Source of the DNA: Amoeboradix gromovi
Taxonomy: Eukaryota > Sanchytriomycota > Sanchytriomycetes > Sanchytriales > Sanchytriaceae
Assembly (NCBI GenBank): GCA_018985225.1
Contig: JADGIF010000041.1
Coordinates: 1-29,671, forward strand
Length of the DNA: 29,671 bases
Reading direction: 5' to 3'
In this document: positions 18,001-26,663 of the stretch, one piece after another
How positions within the stretch are numbered: the first letter of the stretch is position 1
How the letters are laid out: every line of letters starts with the position of its first letter
The notes under the pieces: generated by a model
The model's database searches: none
What the model saw: only the letters and a program-made list of their open reading frames with translations
What the model was told of the DNA's origin: nothing
Made by a program: the position numbers and the translations under genes

Positions 18001-19476
18001 ATGGAATCTGCTAAAATCAAAGAGCATTCGCCTGTAAAGGGAGATAGTGCTGTTATTTTACTAGCAAAATGCAGTGATAACGTATATACTAAGGAATGGG
18101 GGCAAATGAAGAAGAGATGGTTGACAAATTATTTCCCAAATACATTTCCTCGTGATTTTCATTTTGAAAGGGAAGATTTTAATTTCAAAAACATTCAATG
18201 GGTTGAAAGCCCAGATTTCCAGCTATCCTATGATGTATCTAGTATTAAGTCGAAAAAACACAATTTCTACATGAAAATTATCCATCCAAGACCTTTTTTC
18301 GATTTGATTGAATTGATTCAAAATCAGCAAATTCTTAAAGCTGATGAGTTGAAAGATGCCTTAGAAGAAACCGATGGGATTTTTCACGTCTTCAGTTCTA
18401 CATCATTGCTGTATTCTAAAAGACGTGAATTGCTATCTACTGGTGAAGCAACAAAACTTACTAGATTAGACATAAACAAGTACTTTGCTAGCTTCTATAC
18501 CCATTTTATGGAGGCGTTGCGGGTGGGGAATGTACTCACGGCTAGACAGGACTTTGACCCTAAAGTTATAGGAAGAGACCCAAAATGGTCACATTTGCTA
18601 GACTCTGCTATCCGTGCTTGTCAACATGGAGAGACCCACGGGCTTCCTATAAGTGGTGATTTGTATCGTGCTGTTGGTGAGATCGTGCTGTTGTTTATTG
18701 ATGCGATTATTGCAAGAAGAATCAAGCGGTTGGATTATGAAGACAAAATCGCCATTTGTCGCAAAACTGACAATTATGATATATTTGCCCATGAATCAAT
18801 TGCAAATGATGTTGTTGATATATTTATGCAAGTATTTCATTCGTTTCAACTCTCATTAAATGTATGTATGGTTAATGTGGAACGATCTATCGATTGCTTT
18901 CCATTGGCTAAAGCTTACAAAGAATCAATGGATATGAACTGCTACGAATTAAAGAAATTTTTGGATGATCACTCAGAAGACCCCGATTATGTCGATATTG
19001 TTGAAAAAATTTGCGATGAGTTCTTTACCAGATATATCACCAAGTATAAAGAAGTAAGTGACTACATGCCAAGTCTAATGTTCATTCTTTCAACCCATCC
19101 ATTATCCATTCAGTATTTTGCTGAATCTGGAATTCGAGCTTTTCGTGCGAAAACAAAATTCCCTTCACAAAAACTTGGAACTAAACTACTAAGGGCATAC
19201 AAAATGTGCCCTTTTAAGAGTCTCCCTACCACCCAGCTTGTTTGTATTTGCCATTACTATTTGATCGTGAAAATGGAGCAACAGGAAATGCAAAAGCTAC
19301 AAAAATTTCTTGAATCACTCAAAATGGATAGATGTCTTATTGTACGGCAATATATGATCAAATTCGGATTTAACACATCTAATTTGGTGGAGCAGAAGGC
19401 ATCAATCGACCAATTTAAATTTGAAAATGACAATTGGTTAACAAAACAGATATTGATAGCTCTAAATGGAAAATAA
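18001..19476 (+). CDS. Reverse transcriptase resembling bacterial Abi/DRT defence RTs
   Basis: The 491-residue protein has RT motifs in order. A block HPRPFFDLIELI (95-106) resembles the NP-x-Y-x2-L region that precedes the palm in Abi-type RTs. Motif A is LDINKYFASFYTH (156-168, catalytic Asp157). The 'DSAIRACQHGETHGLPISGDL...GEIVL' region (201-230) is motif B. Motif C lies at LDYEDKIAIC (244-253), and FQLSLN (282-287) matches the following helix/strand. The pattern follows bacterial AbiK/DRT-like RTs, not LTR, LINE or group II RTs. Motif C appears to be Y-E-D where Y-x-D-D is usual, so the first metal-binding Asp may be Glu. The ~190-residue C-terminal half is helical, as in AbiK-type proteins. 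No integrase, RNase H, endonuclease or LTR is attached. A nuclease-like gene follows 75 bp downstream. The reading frame is intact. Confidence 0.75.
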   Translation: MESAKIKEHSPVKGDSAVILLAKCSDNVYTKEWGQMKKRWLTNYFPNTFPRDFHFEREDFNFKNIQWVESPDFQLSYDVSSIKSKKHNFYMKIIHPRPFFDLIELIQNQQILKADELKDALEETDGIFHVFSSTSLLYSKRRELLSTGEATKLTRLDINKYFASFYTHFMEALRVGNVLTARQDFDPKVIGRDPKWSHLLDSAIRACQHGETHGLPISGDLYRAVGEIVLLFIDAIIARRIKRLDYEDKIAICRKTDNYDIFAHESIANDVVDIFMQVFHSFQLSLNVCMVNVERSIDCFPLAKAYKESMDMNCYELKKFLDDHSEDPDYVDIVEKICDEFFTRYITKYKEVSDYMPSLMFILSTHPLSIQYFAESGIRAFRAKTKFPSQKLGTKLLRAYKMCPFKSLPTTQLVCICHYYLIVKMEQQEMQKLQKFLESLKMDRCLIVRQYMIKFGFNTSNLVEQKASIDQFKFENDNWLTKQILIALNGK

Positions 19477-19551
19477 ATGCACCTCGATATTATCTTTTGG
19501 CAACGCAGAGACGTATTCATTTAAGCAATTCTTGAGATTCAAGGCTGAAAC

Positions 19552-20454
19552 ATGGACCCGAAATCTAATTCTAAAGTAGATATTGATAGTGTTGATGATG
19601 GACCGATTAAGAATTTACTGGTCTCAATTTTAGACACTATGAAGAGTATGGATAATAAGATGAATATGATGTTATCAAATCTTTCAACAATAGATAGAAA
19701 AGTAACTGATCATTCACAATCATTTGGAAGGATTGAAAAACAATTAGGAATTGTGTCGGAATCAACAGTGAGACATTCGGTTGGTAAGAAGTATGGAGTA
19801 TCTTTTGCTAAATCATTTACTTTTCACTCTTTAGGAGATGTTTTTCAACATATTACTAATCAGTTGAATAAAGATCCCCAGCGCGCCCATTTTACATCCA
19901 AAACGGATCATGAAGTGAAGGCTTTGGAAAAGTTGATCAGCGAATTGAAAAGTTATAGCACTAATTCCTCCAACTCTGAAAGCAATAGAAATGATGCTAC
20001 TGCCATTCTAAAAGAAATTGAAGAGTCAAAAGAATTAAATGGTATTGATCCAGAATTTTCTGCTGCTTCTTTACTTGGGTGCTTGTTGTTGATTGACTTT
20101 AAGGAATTCAAAAAATATAAGAAGAAAGGCTTGAAGGGATTGGGGATTGAATTAGACTATAAAGGCTTAATTAAAATCATTGCAAAAAGTATTGCTATCA
20201 AATGTGGAGAAAGTAAACTTAAGAATATTGGTGTTGATGGTCTAGCTGTAGAATTCTTACACGGGAATAATATTGAGGATGCTCAAGATCAGTTGAAGCT
20301 GCGTATTAATCTCATCAAAAAATGCATAGTACTAAGTGATGTTTATTGTGGTAAAACATTTTTAGAAAAAGGATATATTTTTACTACTGGGACACCTGGC
20401 TATAAAAAGAACTTTGATTCAAGTATTGAAATTGAACTAGTTAATGTCAACTAA
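19552..20454 (+). CDS. Coiled-coil protein with possible PD-(D/E)xK nuclease core; partner of the RT
   Basis: The 300-residue protein starts 75 bp after the RT stop, on the same strand. Residues about 15-70 form a heptad-like coiled coil (ILDTMKSMDNKMNMMLSNL). Residues 115-165 are a charged helical linker. In the C-terminal half, ELDYKGLIKI (200-209), then AIKCGESK (215-222), then AQDQLKLRINLIKKCI (244-259) match the order D ... E-x-K ... amphipathic helix of PD-(D/E)xK (restriction-endonuclease-like) folds, with Asp202, Glu220 and Lys222 as candidate residues. This fold assignment is my inference from the pattern, not from a recognised family. If correct, the protein would cut or bind DNA, perhaps with the RT. 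The gene is intact and lacks signal peptide and membrane helix. Confidence 0.5.
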   Translation: MDPKSNSKVDIDSVDDGPIKNLLVSILDTMKSMDNKMNMMLSNLSTIDRKVTDHSQSFGRIEKQLGIVSESTVRHSVGKKYGVSFAKSFTFHSLGDVFQHITNQLNKDPQRAHFTSKTDHEVKALEKLISELKSYSTNSSNSESNRNDATAILKEIEESKELNGIDPEFSAASLLGCLLLIDFKEFKKYKKKGLKGLGIELDYKGLIKIIAKSIAIKCGESKLKNIGVDGLAVEFLHGNNIEDAQDQLKLRINLIKKCIVLSDVYCGKTFLEKGYIFTTGTPGYKKNFDSSIEIELVNVN

Positions 20455-20708
20455 CAAATTTACTGAATTAAAATCTAAAACAGAGTCCAGAAAAATCCTT
20501 AATCTTATTTAGTTTTTCACATTGGTTCGATTGCCAAAAGTTGCACCAATTGATGCACATCTTGTGATTATCCGTCATATTTTTCTAATAGTCTTTTTAG
20601 GTAAAACAAGGAAAAATGAGTCAATTCAGAAAGATACTCATGAATTGCAATATATCAATTGACAGATCTTCCTAGTCATTACAAACTTGGAATGGCATCA
20701 TGAATTCA

Positions 20709-21699
20709 ATGATTGGACGAGCACATGACACAAGAAATGCTGGACATGGTGGTGTTAGACAAACATGCTATCATCTCCGCTATTGATGGTTCCAATCGTT
20801 TAGAAAGAAGATTCGGGATTATTGTAGGAAATGCGTTGTTTGCCTAAATGCAAAAGGATTTGGTAAAGAGCATAATACATTGTCGACCAGACATCCATTC
20901 CTAGTGTTAGAAAGGGTATATATAGACTTAGTAGGTCCTTTACCCAATGATACCACGTCATATGAAAATGATGCTAGGTATGTTCTTACAATGCTAGACG
21001 ATGGTTCTAGGTATTTGAAGGCAGTGGCAATTGGGAATTCTAAACGGAACACAATCATAAAAGTATTTTGTGATCAGTGGATAGCCACTTTTGGACCACC
21101 TTAAGTTGTGGTGACCGACAATAATGAGCAGTTCAAAGGCACATTTGCTGAGTTTTGTAGCACAGAAAGTATAATTAATGAATATACTGCACCATATTCA
21201 CCAGAAATGAATGCGGTTGAGCGTGTGCATGCATCACTTATGAGCAGAGTTCGTGCGCTAAGGTACACTACACATAGGGCCTGGACAGACTGCTTATACA
21301 TGGCAACCTTTGGATAAAATATAACAGAGTATAGTATGCTGGGTGTAGCACCATATACTTTAGTATATGCAAAAGATTATAGCCTACTGACAGGTATATA
21401 TAAAGATATTAGCATGATACAGGAAGTTTGGAAAAAGGCTACGTCGCAGGCTCTCAAAAAGAGGGAGGATAGGCTAAGCAAGCTTAATAAGAATCGCACT
21501 GACCAAGATCTGTCAGTAGGCGACAAAGTACATGTTAAAGTAATAAGCGTCACCAAGCTGGATAATAGAGTCTTGGAAAGCCAGTTTAAATAATTGGACT
21601 CGAGGCTAAAAATATTATCAAGTTAGTATCCAACAATGGCAAAGTATTTAGACGATCGAGAAAGGATGTCTATAAGCTAAGGGAATAACAATATATTGT
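20709..21699 (+). pseudogene. Ty3/gypsy-like integrase, 3' part of a broken LTR retroelement
   Basis: One reading frame runs from 20709 to 21593, broken by TGA (20784) and TAA (21102, 21315), then continues after a frameshift near 21590 to about 21699. In order it shows an HHCC zinc-binding region (H-x6-H, then C-x2-C in YCRKCVVC), the integrase core with Asp in VYIDLVGP, Asp in VVVTDNNEQF and Glu in AVERVH, and a C-terminal SH3-like/GPY-like part (VGDKVHVKV, then KLVSNNGKVFRRSRKDV). The integrase lies directly before a polypurine tract and an LTR, with no RT after it, which is the Ty3/gypsy order. Gag, protease, RT and RNase H are not seen upstream. It is a dead, truncated copy. Confidence 0.85.
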
Positions 21700-21782
21700 A
21701 AAAGATGCGATAAATAAAAATTTATCTTGACACTTTTTAATTATTGTGCAAGTACGTCGCTTGCATGCTTATGATTCGCCCT

Positions 21783-21794
21783 AAGTAAGGAGGG
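21783..21794 (+). other. Polypurine tract of the LTR element
   Basis: AAGTAAGGAGGG lies directly before the TGTTATG start of the LTR, the position where plus-strand DNA synthesis is primed in LTR retroelements. Confidence 0.6.
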
Positions 21795-22013
21795 TGTTAT
21801 GAGTCTGTCAAATGGGGCCTGTTATGACGCTGTAAGAAGTCTCAGACACAAAGTCCTGTCTGCGAATCATAATGTCTAGGACAGAGGATTGTACAGGAAC
21901 AGCGAACCAATCAAGTACCATAGGGGCAAGCACGGTGTGCAAGATATGGGTATAAATAGGCGACAAATCTTTAGTAAACAATCTACTTATTATGAGCATT
22001 GACTTTAATAACA
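21795..22013 (+). repeat. 3' LTR of the gypsy-like element
   Basis: It starts TGTTATGAG right after the polypurine tract and contains a TATA box, TATAAATAGG, at 21951-21960. It can be ended at ATAACA (22008-22013), the exact inverse of TGTTAT. An alternative end is TTTACA at about 22081, which would give a more usual R-U5 length. The 5' LTR is not in the window, so the boundary cannot be confirmed. Confidence 0.55.
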
Positions 22014-22089
22014 AAAACATTTTGCAAGCAAATAAGGATAAGGACCAAGGATTAGGTCCAGCCTCAGTAAATACTTTACAGACATAGTC

Positions 22090-22482
22090 ATGTATAGCGA
22101 ACCTCACAATACTGACTCTAAATATATGCATCTTTTAAAGAATACAACAGGTAATGGCAGTGATGTCGCTTATGATGACCCGTTTAGAATTAAAGAATTT
22201 GCCGAGATTTATGCTTATGCTTACCAATGGTATAGTAGATTCAAGAAGTTGGAATACCCTGATAACTATGATAGTCTAAGCGAAAATAGGGACTATCAGG
22301 TCAATTTGGCTAGAAGCTCATTGCGTAACAAATGGCATAAACATATCAATATTAATGCAACACTATCTAAATCAGAGAAATCAGATGTATCGAAACGCTA
22401 TTTTAGAGTTCATCGTTGGGTTAAACCTTTTGACACTGTTATGAAATACACTAAATCGGATGGTGAAATCTACATGTTCTGA
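22090..22482 (+). pseudogene. Unrecognised ORF, 130 residues, probably a transposon-related remnant
   Basis: The ORF begins just after the LTR region, in DNA belonging to the next (interrupted) transposon or between the two. The protein is hydrophilic and aromatic-rich (SRFKKLEYPDNY, RYFRVHRWVKPFDTV), with no known motif. After the TGA at 22480 the same frame stays open to 22558 with plausible coding sequence (QFNEDDNKELLLNEL), so the stop may be a mutation. It could be an N-terminal portion of the transposase gene or an accessory gene. Confidence 0.35.
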
Positions 22483-22561
22483 AATTACAACTATTTACAA
22501 TTCAATGAAGATGACAATAAAGAACTATTGTTAAACGAATTGGTGTCACAGACATAATTTT

Positions 22562-22718
22562 CATTCACAAGATTCTTTGTTTCGGTTTGATGCAAATGGT
22601 GATTTAGTTGTCAATTACAACGAAGAAGAACAATCTCAACAAGACATTGAACAATAAACCTTTGATATACAATGGTGGTTGCAAGATTGTAGTATGATTG
22701 TGTGTTGTACAAAGAGAT
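22562..22718 (+). pseudogene. DUF7869-type transposase, 5' fragment before the inserted element
   Basis: The frame reads an acidic segment (FRFDANGDLVVNYNEEE), an in-frame TAA at 22655, then TFDIQWWLQDC and a Cys/Lys cluster CCTKR reaching the AGAT target site at 22715-22718. Removing the 3972-bp element and one AGAT copy makes this frame run directly into the transposase reading frame at 26695, and the C-C-x-K-R-C cluster typical of the N-terminus of these transposases becomes whole. It is therefore the same gene as the part at 26691-28208. Confidence 0.65.
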
Positions 22719-22745
22719 GGGACATGCTCTGTAAAAACTAGACTA
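22719..22745 (+). repeat. Left terminal inverted repeat (27 bp)
   Basis: It starts GGGACATG and ends ACTAGACTA. It is an exact inverse match to 26664-26690 and shares 22 of 27 positions with the inverse of 29271-29297. Confidence 0.9.
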
Positions 22746-22798
22746 GGGGTAAAAGGTGGGTGACGAAATAAAGCCAATTAAAGTTTTTTCTCGACAAT

Positions 22799-23096
22799 AC
22801 TCTGTAAAAAATAGACTAGGGTTGTTTCAAATTTGACCAATGAATGAAGGCTGTTTTCAAATTGAGAATGAGTTTGATTTAAAGGATTTGAGACAAACTT
22901 TGTAAAAACTAGTGCAAACACTAATGGTTGTTTCTCAAAACTAGAATATCATTTTTTCTAATTCTTTACTTTTGCTAGTTCATTATTTAATAAATTATCA
23001 AGCTAAAGAAATAAAAGATGATAGTAGACTATGGAAATGTTAAGGTTATACTATAGAGAACAATACGGCACATGCTCTGTAAAAAGTAGACTTGAC
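22799..23096 (+). repeat. Subterminal direct repeats of the end motif
   Basis: Copies at 22799 (ACTCTGTAAAAAATAGACT), 22893 (ACTTTGTAAAAACTAG) and 23067 (GCACATGCTCTGTAAAAAG, then TAGACT) repeat the inner part of the left end in the same direction. The copy at 23067 is almost as complete as the end itself. Such arrays are typical binding sites for the transposase of a TIR element. Confidence 0.75.
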
Positions 23097-23331
23097 ATCT
23101 GTTTCAAAGGCTAATTCAATCTTTTGAGCCTTCAAATCTTCAATATTCTGTGCGCTATTTGGTAAGTTAAAATTATTAATCATTTTTTTTGTAATAACAA
23201 AAATGAAGATTTGGCATAAATTTTTATTTTGTGATTTTTGTGACATGTCTGATTCCCCCAACTAGTGAACCTTCCAAAGTTGATGTTGACATGGAAAATA
23301 GACTTGAAGCATCAACAAATGATCCGGAAGA

Positions 23332-23625
23332 TTGTTTGGAGACGTTGGTGAGGAAAAGAAGTCATATGTGTACTGCCGAGTTAGCTCCCAACACCAGAAG
23401 GAAGATCTCGAACGTCAGGTACTTTACATGCAAGAACAATGTCCAGGTGAGGAAATTATCAAGGACGTTGGATCTGGAGTCAATTTCAAGCGACATGGAT
23501 TCTCTAGACTTCTCAAACTTTTACAGGAAAACACAGTGGAAAAAATCACGATTGCAGACAAAGATAGACTCTGCCGCTTCGGATATGAATTATTTGAAGA
23601 CGACTGTAGATATCATGGAACGTAA
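23332..23625 (+). pseudogene. tnpA: IS607-family serine recombinase (TnpA), truncated
   Basis: The frame codes the resolvase N-terminal catalytic domain: SYVYCRVSSQHQKEDLERQ with the nucleophile Ser (Ser18 of the ORF, in RVSS), then DVGSGVNFKRHGF, then the DRLCRFGYELFE segment. These are the signature blocks of IS607-type serine recombinases, which move circular intermediates without target duplication. A TAA at 23623 removes the last quarter of the domain. The N-terminal DNA-binding helix-turn-helix of bacterial IS607 TnpA is not visible, and a stop lies just upstream in frame. No ATG is in place; the frame opens with TTG. An overlapping ORF at 23231-23740 is a shadow in another frame. It lies ~200 bp before the Fanzor on the same strand, the IS607 gene order. 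Confidence 0.8.
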
Positions 23626-23719
23626 ATCATTGGGAGTGGGAAGAACTGACGCCCTCCAAGACCATTTCCGACGAAATGGGGAAAAAGTACATTGGTGTCA
23701 AAGGAACCTCTTGTTTACT

Positions 23720-24447
23720 AAGATGCGTCCACGCGTATAGTTTACAAGTCGGGAATAAACAAGCAATACTCTACGATAACGCGGGATGTACAGTGTGAAA
23801 ACCAAGCGCTTGCTCCAGCAAATATTGTAGCATTGGATCCAGGCGTATGTACTTTTCAAGCGGCATATGCTATAGATGGGTCGGTCACAATGTATGGACA
23901 CAAATGTCGAAAAATACTTAATGGTCTTCATTTGCATAAAGATCATATCAATAGCGATATTGCAAACATCAAGAAACGCGGAAAGTATACATCGAAACAG
24001 AAATCACAAAAGATCAAGAATATAATGAAGAAGAAAGCATGGCTATACCAAAGAATGGAAGATCTTACTACGACAATGCATTATGAGACCATAAAGTCTT
24101 TGCGCAAGTATCCAGTGATCCTGCTTCCTGAATTCGCGATACAAGGAATGACGAAAAACTTACCAAGAAATCAAAAGAGAGAGATGCAATCGCTTAGACA
24201 CTATACCTTCAAGAAGATATTGTCGCATAAATGTAAAATATACAACCAGAAACTGTTTATTATAAACGAGGCATACTCGACCATCGAGTGTTTTAAATGC
24301 AATCATCAATCAAAGGAAAGCGTATATTCAAGATAATTCAAATGCATTAGTTGTGGTCATGAAGACCATAGAGATATCAATCCAGGCAAAAATATGCTTA
24401 AATGGTATCTACCCAAGCTGTCTACACTTCAGAAATATGAACTCTGA
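23720..24447 (+). pseudogene. Fanzor (TnpB-like RNA-guided nuclease) C-terminal half, one internal stop
   Basis: The frame opens around 23720 (QYSTITRDVQC) and reaches RuvC-I at NIVALDPGVCTFQ, with the catalytic Asp at about 23836. Next come the YTSKQKSQKIKN helix, RuvC-II VILLPEFAIQGM (Glu at residue 100 counted from the TTG at 23833), RHYTFKKILSHK, INEAYST and the first zinc pair ECFKC. A TAA at 24334 interrupts the zinc ribbon. The same frame then gives FKCISCGHEDHRDIN, that is the second CxxC and RuvC-III Asp, and ends with TGA at 24445. All three catalytic acidic residues are present. The N-terminal wedge/REC region is not recognised; 23626-23790 has open sequence in another frame that I cannot assign. 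Together with the recombinase this is an IS607-Fanzor2 type unit. Confidence 0.85.
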
Positions 24448-24479
24448 TTGGTTTCAGATCTTCACATTTAACGTAGGCG

Positions 24480-24692
24480 TTACTCAAATTATTCAAAAGT
24501 TTTCAAACTCTTTATATTGATCAATATGAAGTTGGGTTTGTAAAAGATATTAAAGCGGTTCAGCTGCAATTGGAACTTGTCGAAAAGGATTTGGTGTTGG
24601 CAAAATATGAAAATGAAAAGTTGTAGAATGAAATCAAAGCATTAAAAGACAGTTTACTACAACAAACGGCTAAAAATATGATAATTAAATAA
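24480..24692 (+). pseudogene. Coiled-coil protein remnant
   Basis: A plus-strand frame reads a heptad-rich segment (DIKAVQLQLELVEKDLVLAKY), then an in-frame TAG at 24624, then NEIKALKDSLLQQTAKN and a TAA at 24690. It resembles the C-terminal coiled coil of a longer lost protein. It lies between the Fanzor and the cargo ORF. Confidence 0.5.
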
Positions 24693-24770
24693 TTGCATTC
24701 ATTTAAACTCTCATGTCTTGAATAACGTCAAGGACGTGGTGTTTTACGTCTTGGATGTCTGGTGTGGTTA

Positions 24771-24780
24771 TATAAATAGG
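24771..24780 (+). promoter_or_regulatory. TATA box upstream of the cargo ORF
   Basis: TATAAATAGG, identical in sequence to the TATA box of the LTR at 21951, lies 166 bp upstream of the first in-frame ATG of the ORF at 24947. Confidence 0.4.
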
Positions 24781-24946
24781 TAAATTTTGTTTACGAATCA
24801 TAGAACTCTTCTATGAACGCAATGATGTAAATTTTAAATCGAGTCTGTTAGGATTAGCTCGTCACACTTGGTGGCCACTACTTGATACCCGAGACAATGA
24901 GAGGTTTTATGCTTACATTCAAACAAACTACAATTATGCAATACCA

Positions 24947-25501
24947 ATGTTGGTTATTTACAAAGATCAGAAAGACGTGGATGACTTAAAAGGTCAATTC
25001 AACAGTAAAATTGAAAATTTGCAAGTTGACAAATCCATTAAAGAGCTTCTCAAAGAAAACCTATTGTTTGTTCATAAACCTGGGCAAAAAAATAACAACA
25101 GTGTCATTTGGTTTGATAATTATCACTACATGAAAAACATTGATATGCATGAAATAAAAGGTATAAGCAATCGTATGAAAACATTGATAGATAAAACTGG
25201 TGATGGAATAAAGTTTTTCTTAAATGCACTAAGGTCATTCTTAGCAGCCTGTGATGAAGATATTGAAAATTATTATGATCATGATAGCCTTGTATATATA
25301 CTCGTGTGCAGCTTAAAAGATCGTTTCTTGTACATCGAATGCAAGGTTGACGATTTAATGGGCTTTTTGTGTCCACAAAGATTAGAATGGATACGTAAGG
25401 ATGATGGTACTCTAAATAGCTTTGTTGCGAATACCCAAAAAAAGTTAAGCAAAAACAATGTAGCTGTAGTTGTGGATGAATTACGCTTGGTAAGGCAATA
25501 A
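24947..25501 (+). CDS. Unrecognised cargo protein of the TIR element, 184 residues or longer
   Basis: The first in-frame ATG is at 24947, but the same frame is open and looks coding from about 24780 (ELFYERNDVNFK, then GLARHTWWPLLDTRDNERF), so the true N-terminus is either an unseen exon or lost by mutation. A short ATG-start ORF near 24814 lies out of frame and ends after five codons. The protein is soluble, mixed alpha/beta and Lys/Asp-rich, with no motif I recognise. It ends 6 bp before the stop of the convergent gene on the minus strand. Confidence 0.5.
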   Translation: MLVIYKDQKDVDDLKGQFNSKIENLQVDKSIKELLKENLLFVHKPGQKNNNSVIWFDNYHYMKNIDMHEIKGISNRMKTLIDKTGDGIKFFLNALRSFLAACDEDIENYYDHDSLVYILVCSLKDRFLYIECKVDDLMGFLCPQRLEWIRKDDGTLNSFVANTQKKLSKNNVAVVVDELRLVRQ

Positions 25502-25507
25502 ATCGTT

Positions 25508-26386
25508 TTATTGAAAAAGTTTTTCAGCTGAAGATAATTCTCGAAAACTGCTAATATATGCCTTAACTTGTTTGTCATTCCATTCTGGCTTACCTAATAC
25601 GAATTTATTAACAGTTTCGTCTGAAATCCATTTGTCATAACCTGGATCCTTTCCCGGTATAAATTTATCTTCAGTGGAATATTCAACATCCTTGACAATT
25701 TCTGATTCAACAAGTTGTTTGTATAGTAGATTATCCTCCCTATAAATACATTCAACCACCTTAGAACGTTTTGGGTTAATTTCAATACCCTCAACTTCCC
25801 CAACAATTGAAAACAAAGAATATTCACTGGAATCTAAAAATACCGCATTATCCCAATAAATTTTAGCTTTAATATTCTCATCAACTGGTACAAATACCTT
25901 TCTCCTTGTCAAAAATCGCGCGTAGACTGCAACTGAATCAATATCAATTGGCCATTCTTTTTGTTTTCTGTCAATTGCTAAATTTGACTCCTCAGTCTTG
26001 ACTGATTTTATCACTAGCGTCCATTTTCCATCTTGCTCTTCAAATTTTATCCAGATATTAAATGGCACCAATTCTTTCATAATATAATATTCTCGCTTAA
26101 AAACAACGTCACTACCTTCCATTTTTTTCCATATGCCGCTAATACTATTAGTGGGTGCAACATGAGAAACAACACTAGTAGAATGACTAGACAATTTTAA
26201 TAATTCTTCCAGACTGGTGATACGATTTTGCTTAAAATAGTTCACAAAGTCGCTATCTAAATTATCATTTGAAAATTGGATCGTATTCAAATTTAAAATA
26301 TGACATTCAACATCAGCAAACATTGTATAAGATATGTTTCCGTTTCTCTTTATCGACAGAAATATTTTTAATTGGTTCGGATTCAC
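25508..26386 (-). CDS. Unrecognised cargo protein of the TIR element, 292 residues
   Basis: This intact ORF lies tail-to-tail with the plus-strand ORF that stops 6 bp away. It starts about 280 bp inside the right terminal repeat, which leaves room for a promoter. The protein has no signal peptide or membrane helix, is rich in beta-forming and charged residues, and contains ISGIWKKMEGSDVVFKREYY and SKVVECIYRED blocks that look conserved. I cannot place it in a family. It is the longest undamaged ORF of the element, so it may be under selection or recently captured. Confidence 0.6.
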   Translation of the reverse strand: MNPNQLKIFLSIKRNGNISYTMFADVECHILNLNTIQFSNDNLDSDFVNYFKQNRITSLEELLKLSSHSTSVVSHVAPTNSISGIWKKMEGSDVVFKREYYIMKELVPFNIWIKFEEQDGKWTLVIKSVKTEESNLAIDRKQKEWPIDIDSVAVYARFLTRRKVFVPVDENIKAKIYWDNAVFLDSSEYSLFSIVGEVEGIEINPKRSKVVECIYREDNLLYKQLVESEIVKDVEYSTEDKFIPGKDPGYDKWISDETVNKFVLGKPEWNDKQVKAYISSFRELSSAEKLFQ

Positions 26387-26663
26387 TTTAAAATATTAAA
26401 AATGTAATTGAAAGCCGGTTCATTAATTTCTATTAAGTATATGATAATGACATTTTTAGGACATAGTGGTTCAAGTTATTTATTTTAATTAGCCAAAATA
26501 AAAGTTAGGTTGTTTTGTTCATAACATGTCAAAACATAATTTGATATCTTCAAGTTAAGTTGTTTGTAATAGTTATCCTGCAACTCTAAAATAAAGACTG
26601 GATAAAAGGGTACGAAAATAACTGTGCAGAATATTTACTTTTGAAATTTTGATACAAATTGTA

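Noticed and set aside
21808-22131. Minus-strand 107-residue ORF
   Set aside because: It lies across the LTR antisense to the element and shows no protein features.
23231-23740. 169-residue ORF overlapping the recombinase
   Set aside because: It is read in another frame across the serine-recombinase domain and the region before the Fanzor, with no recognisable domain of its own.
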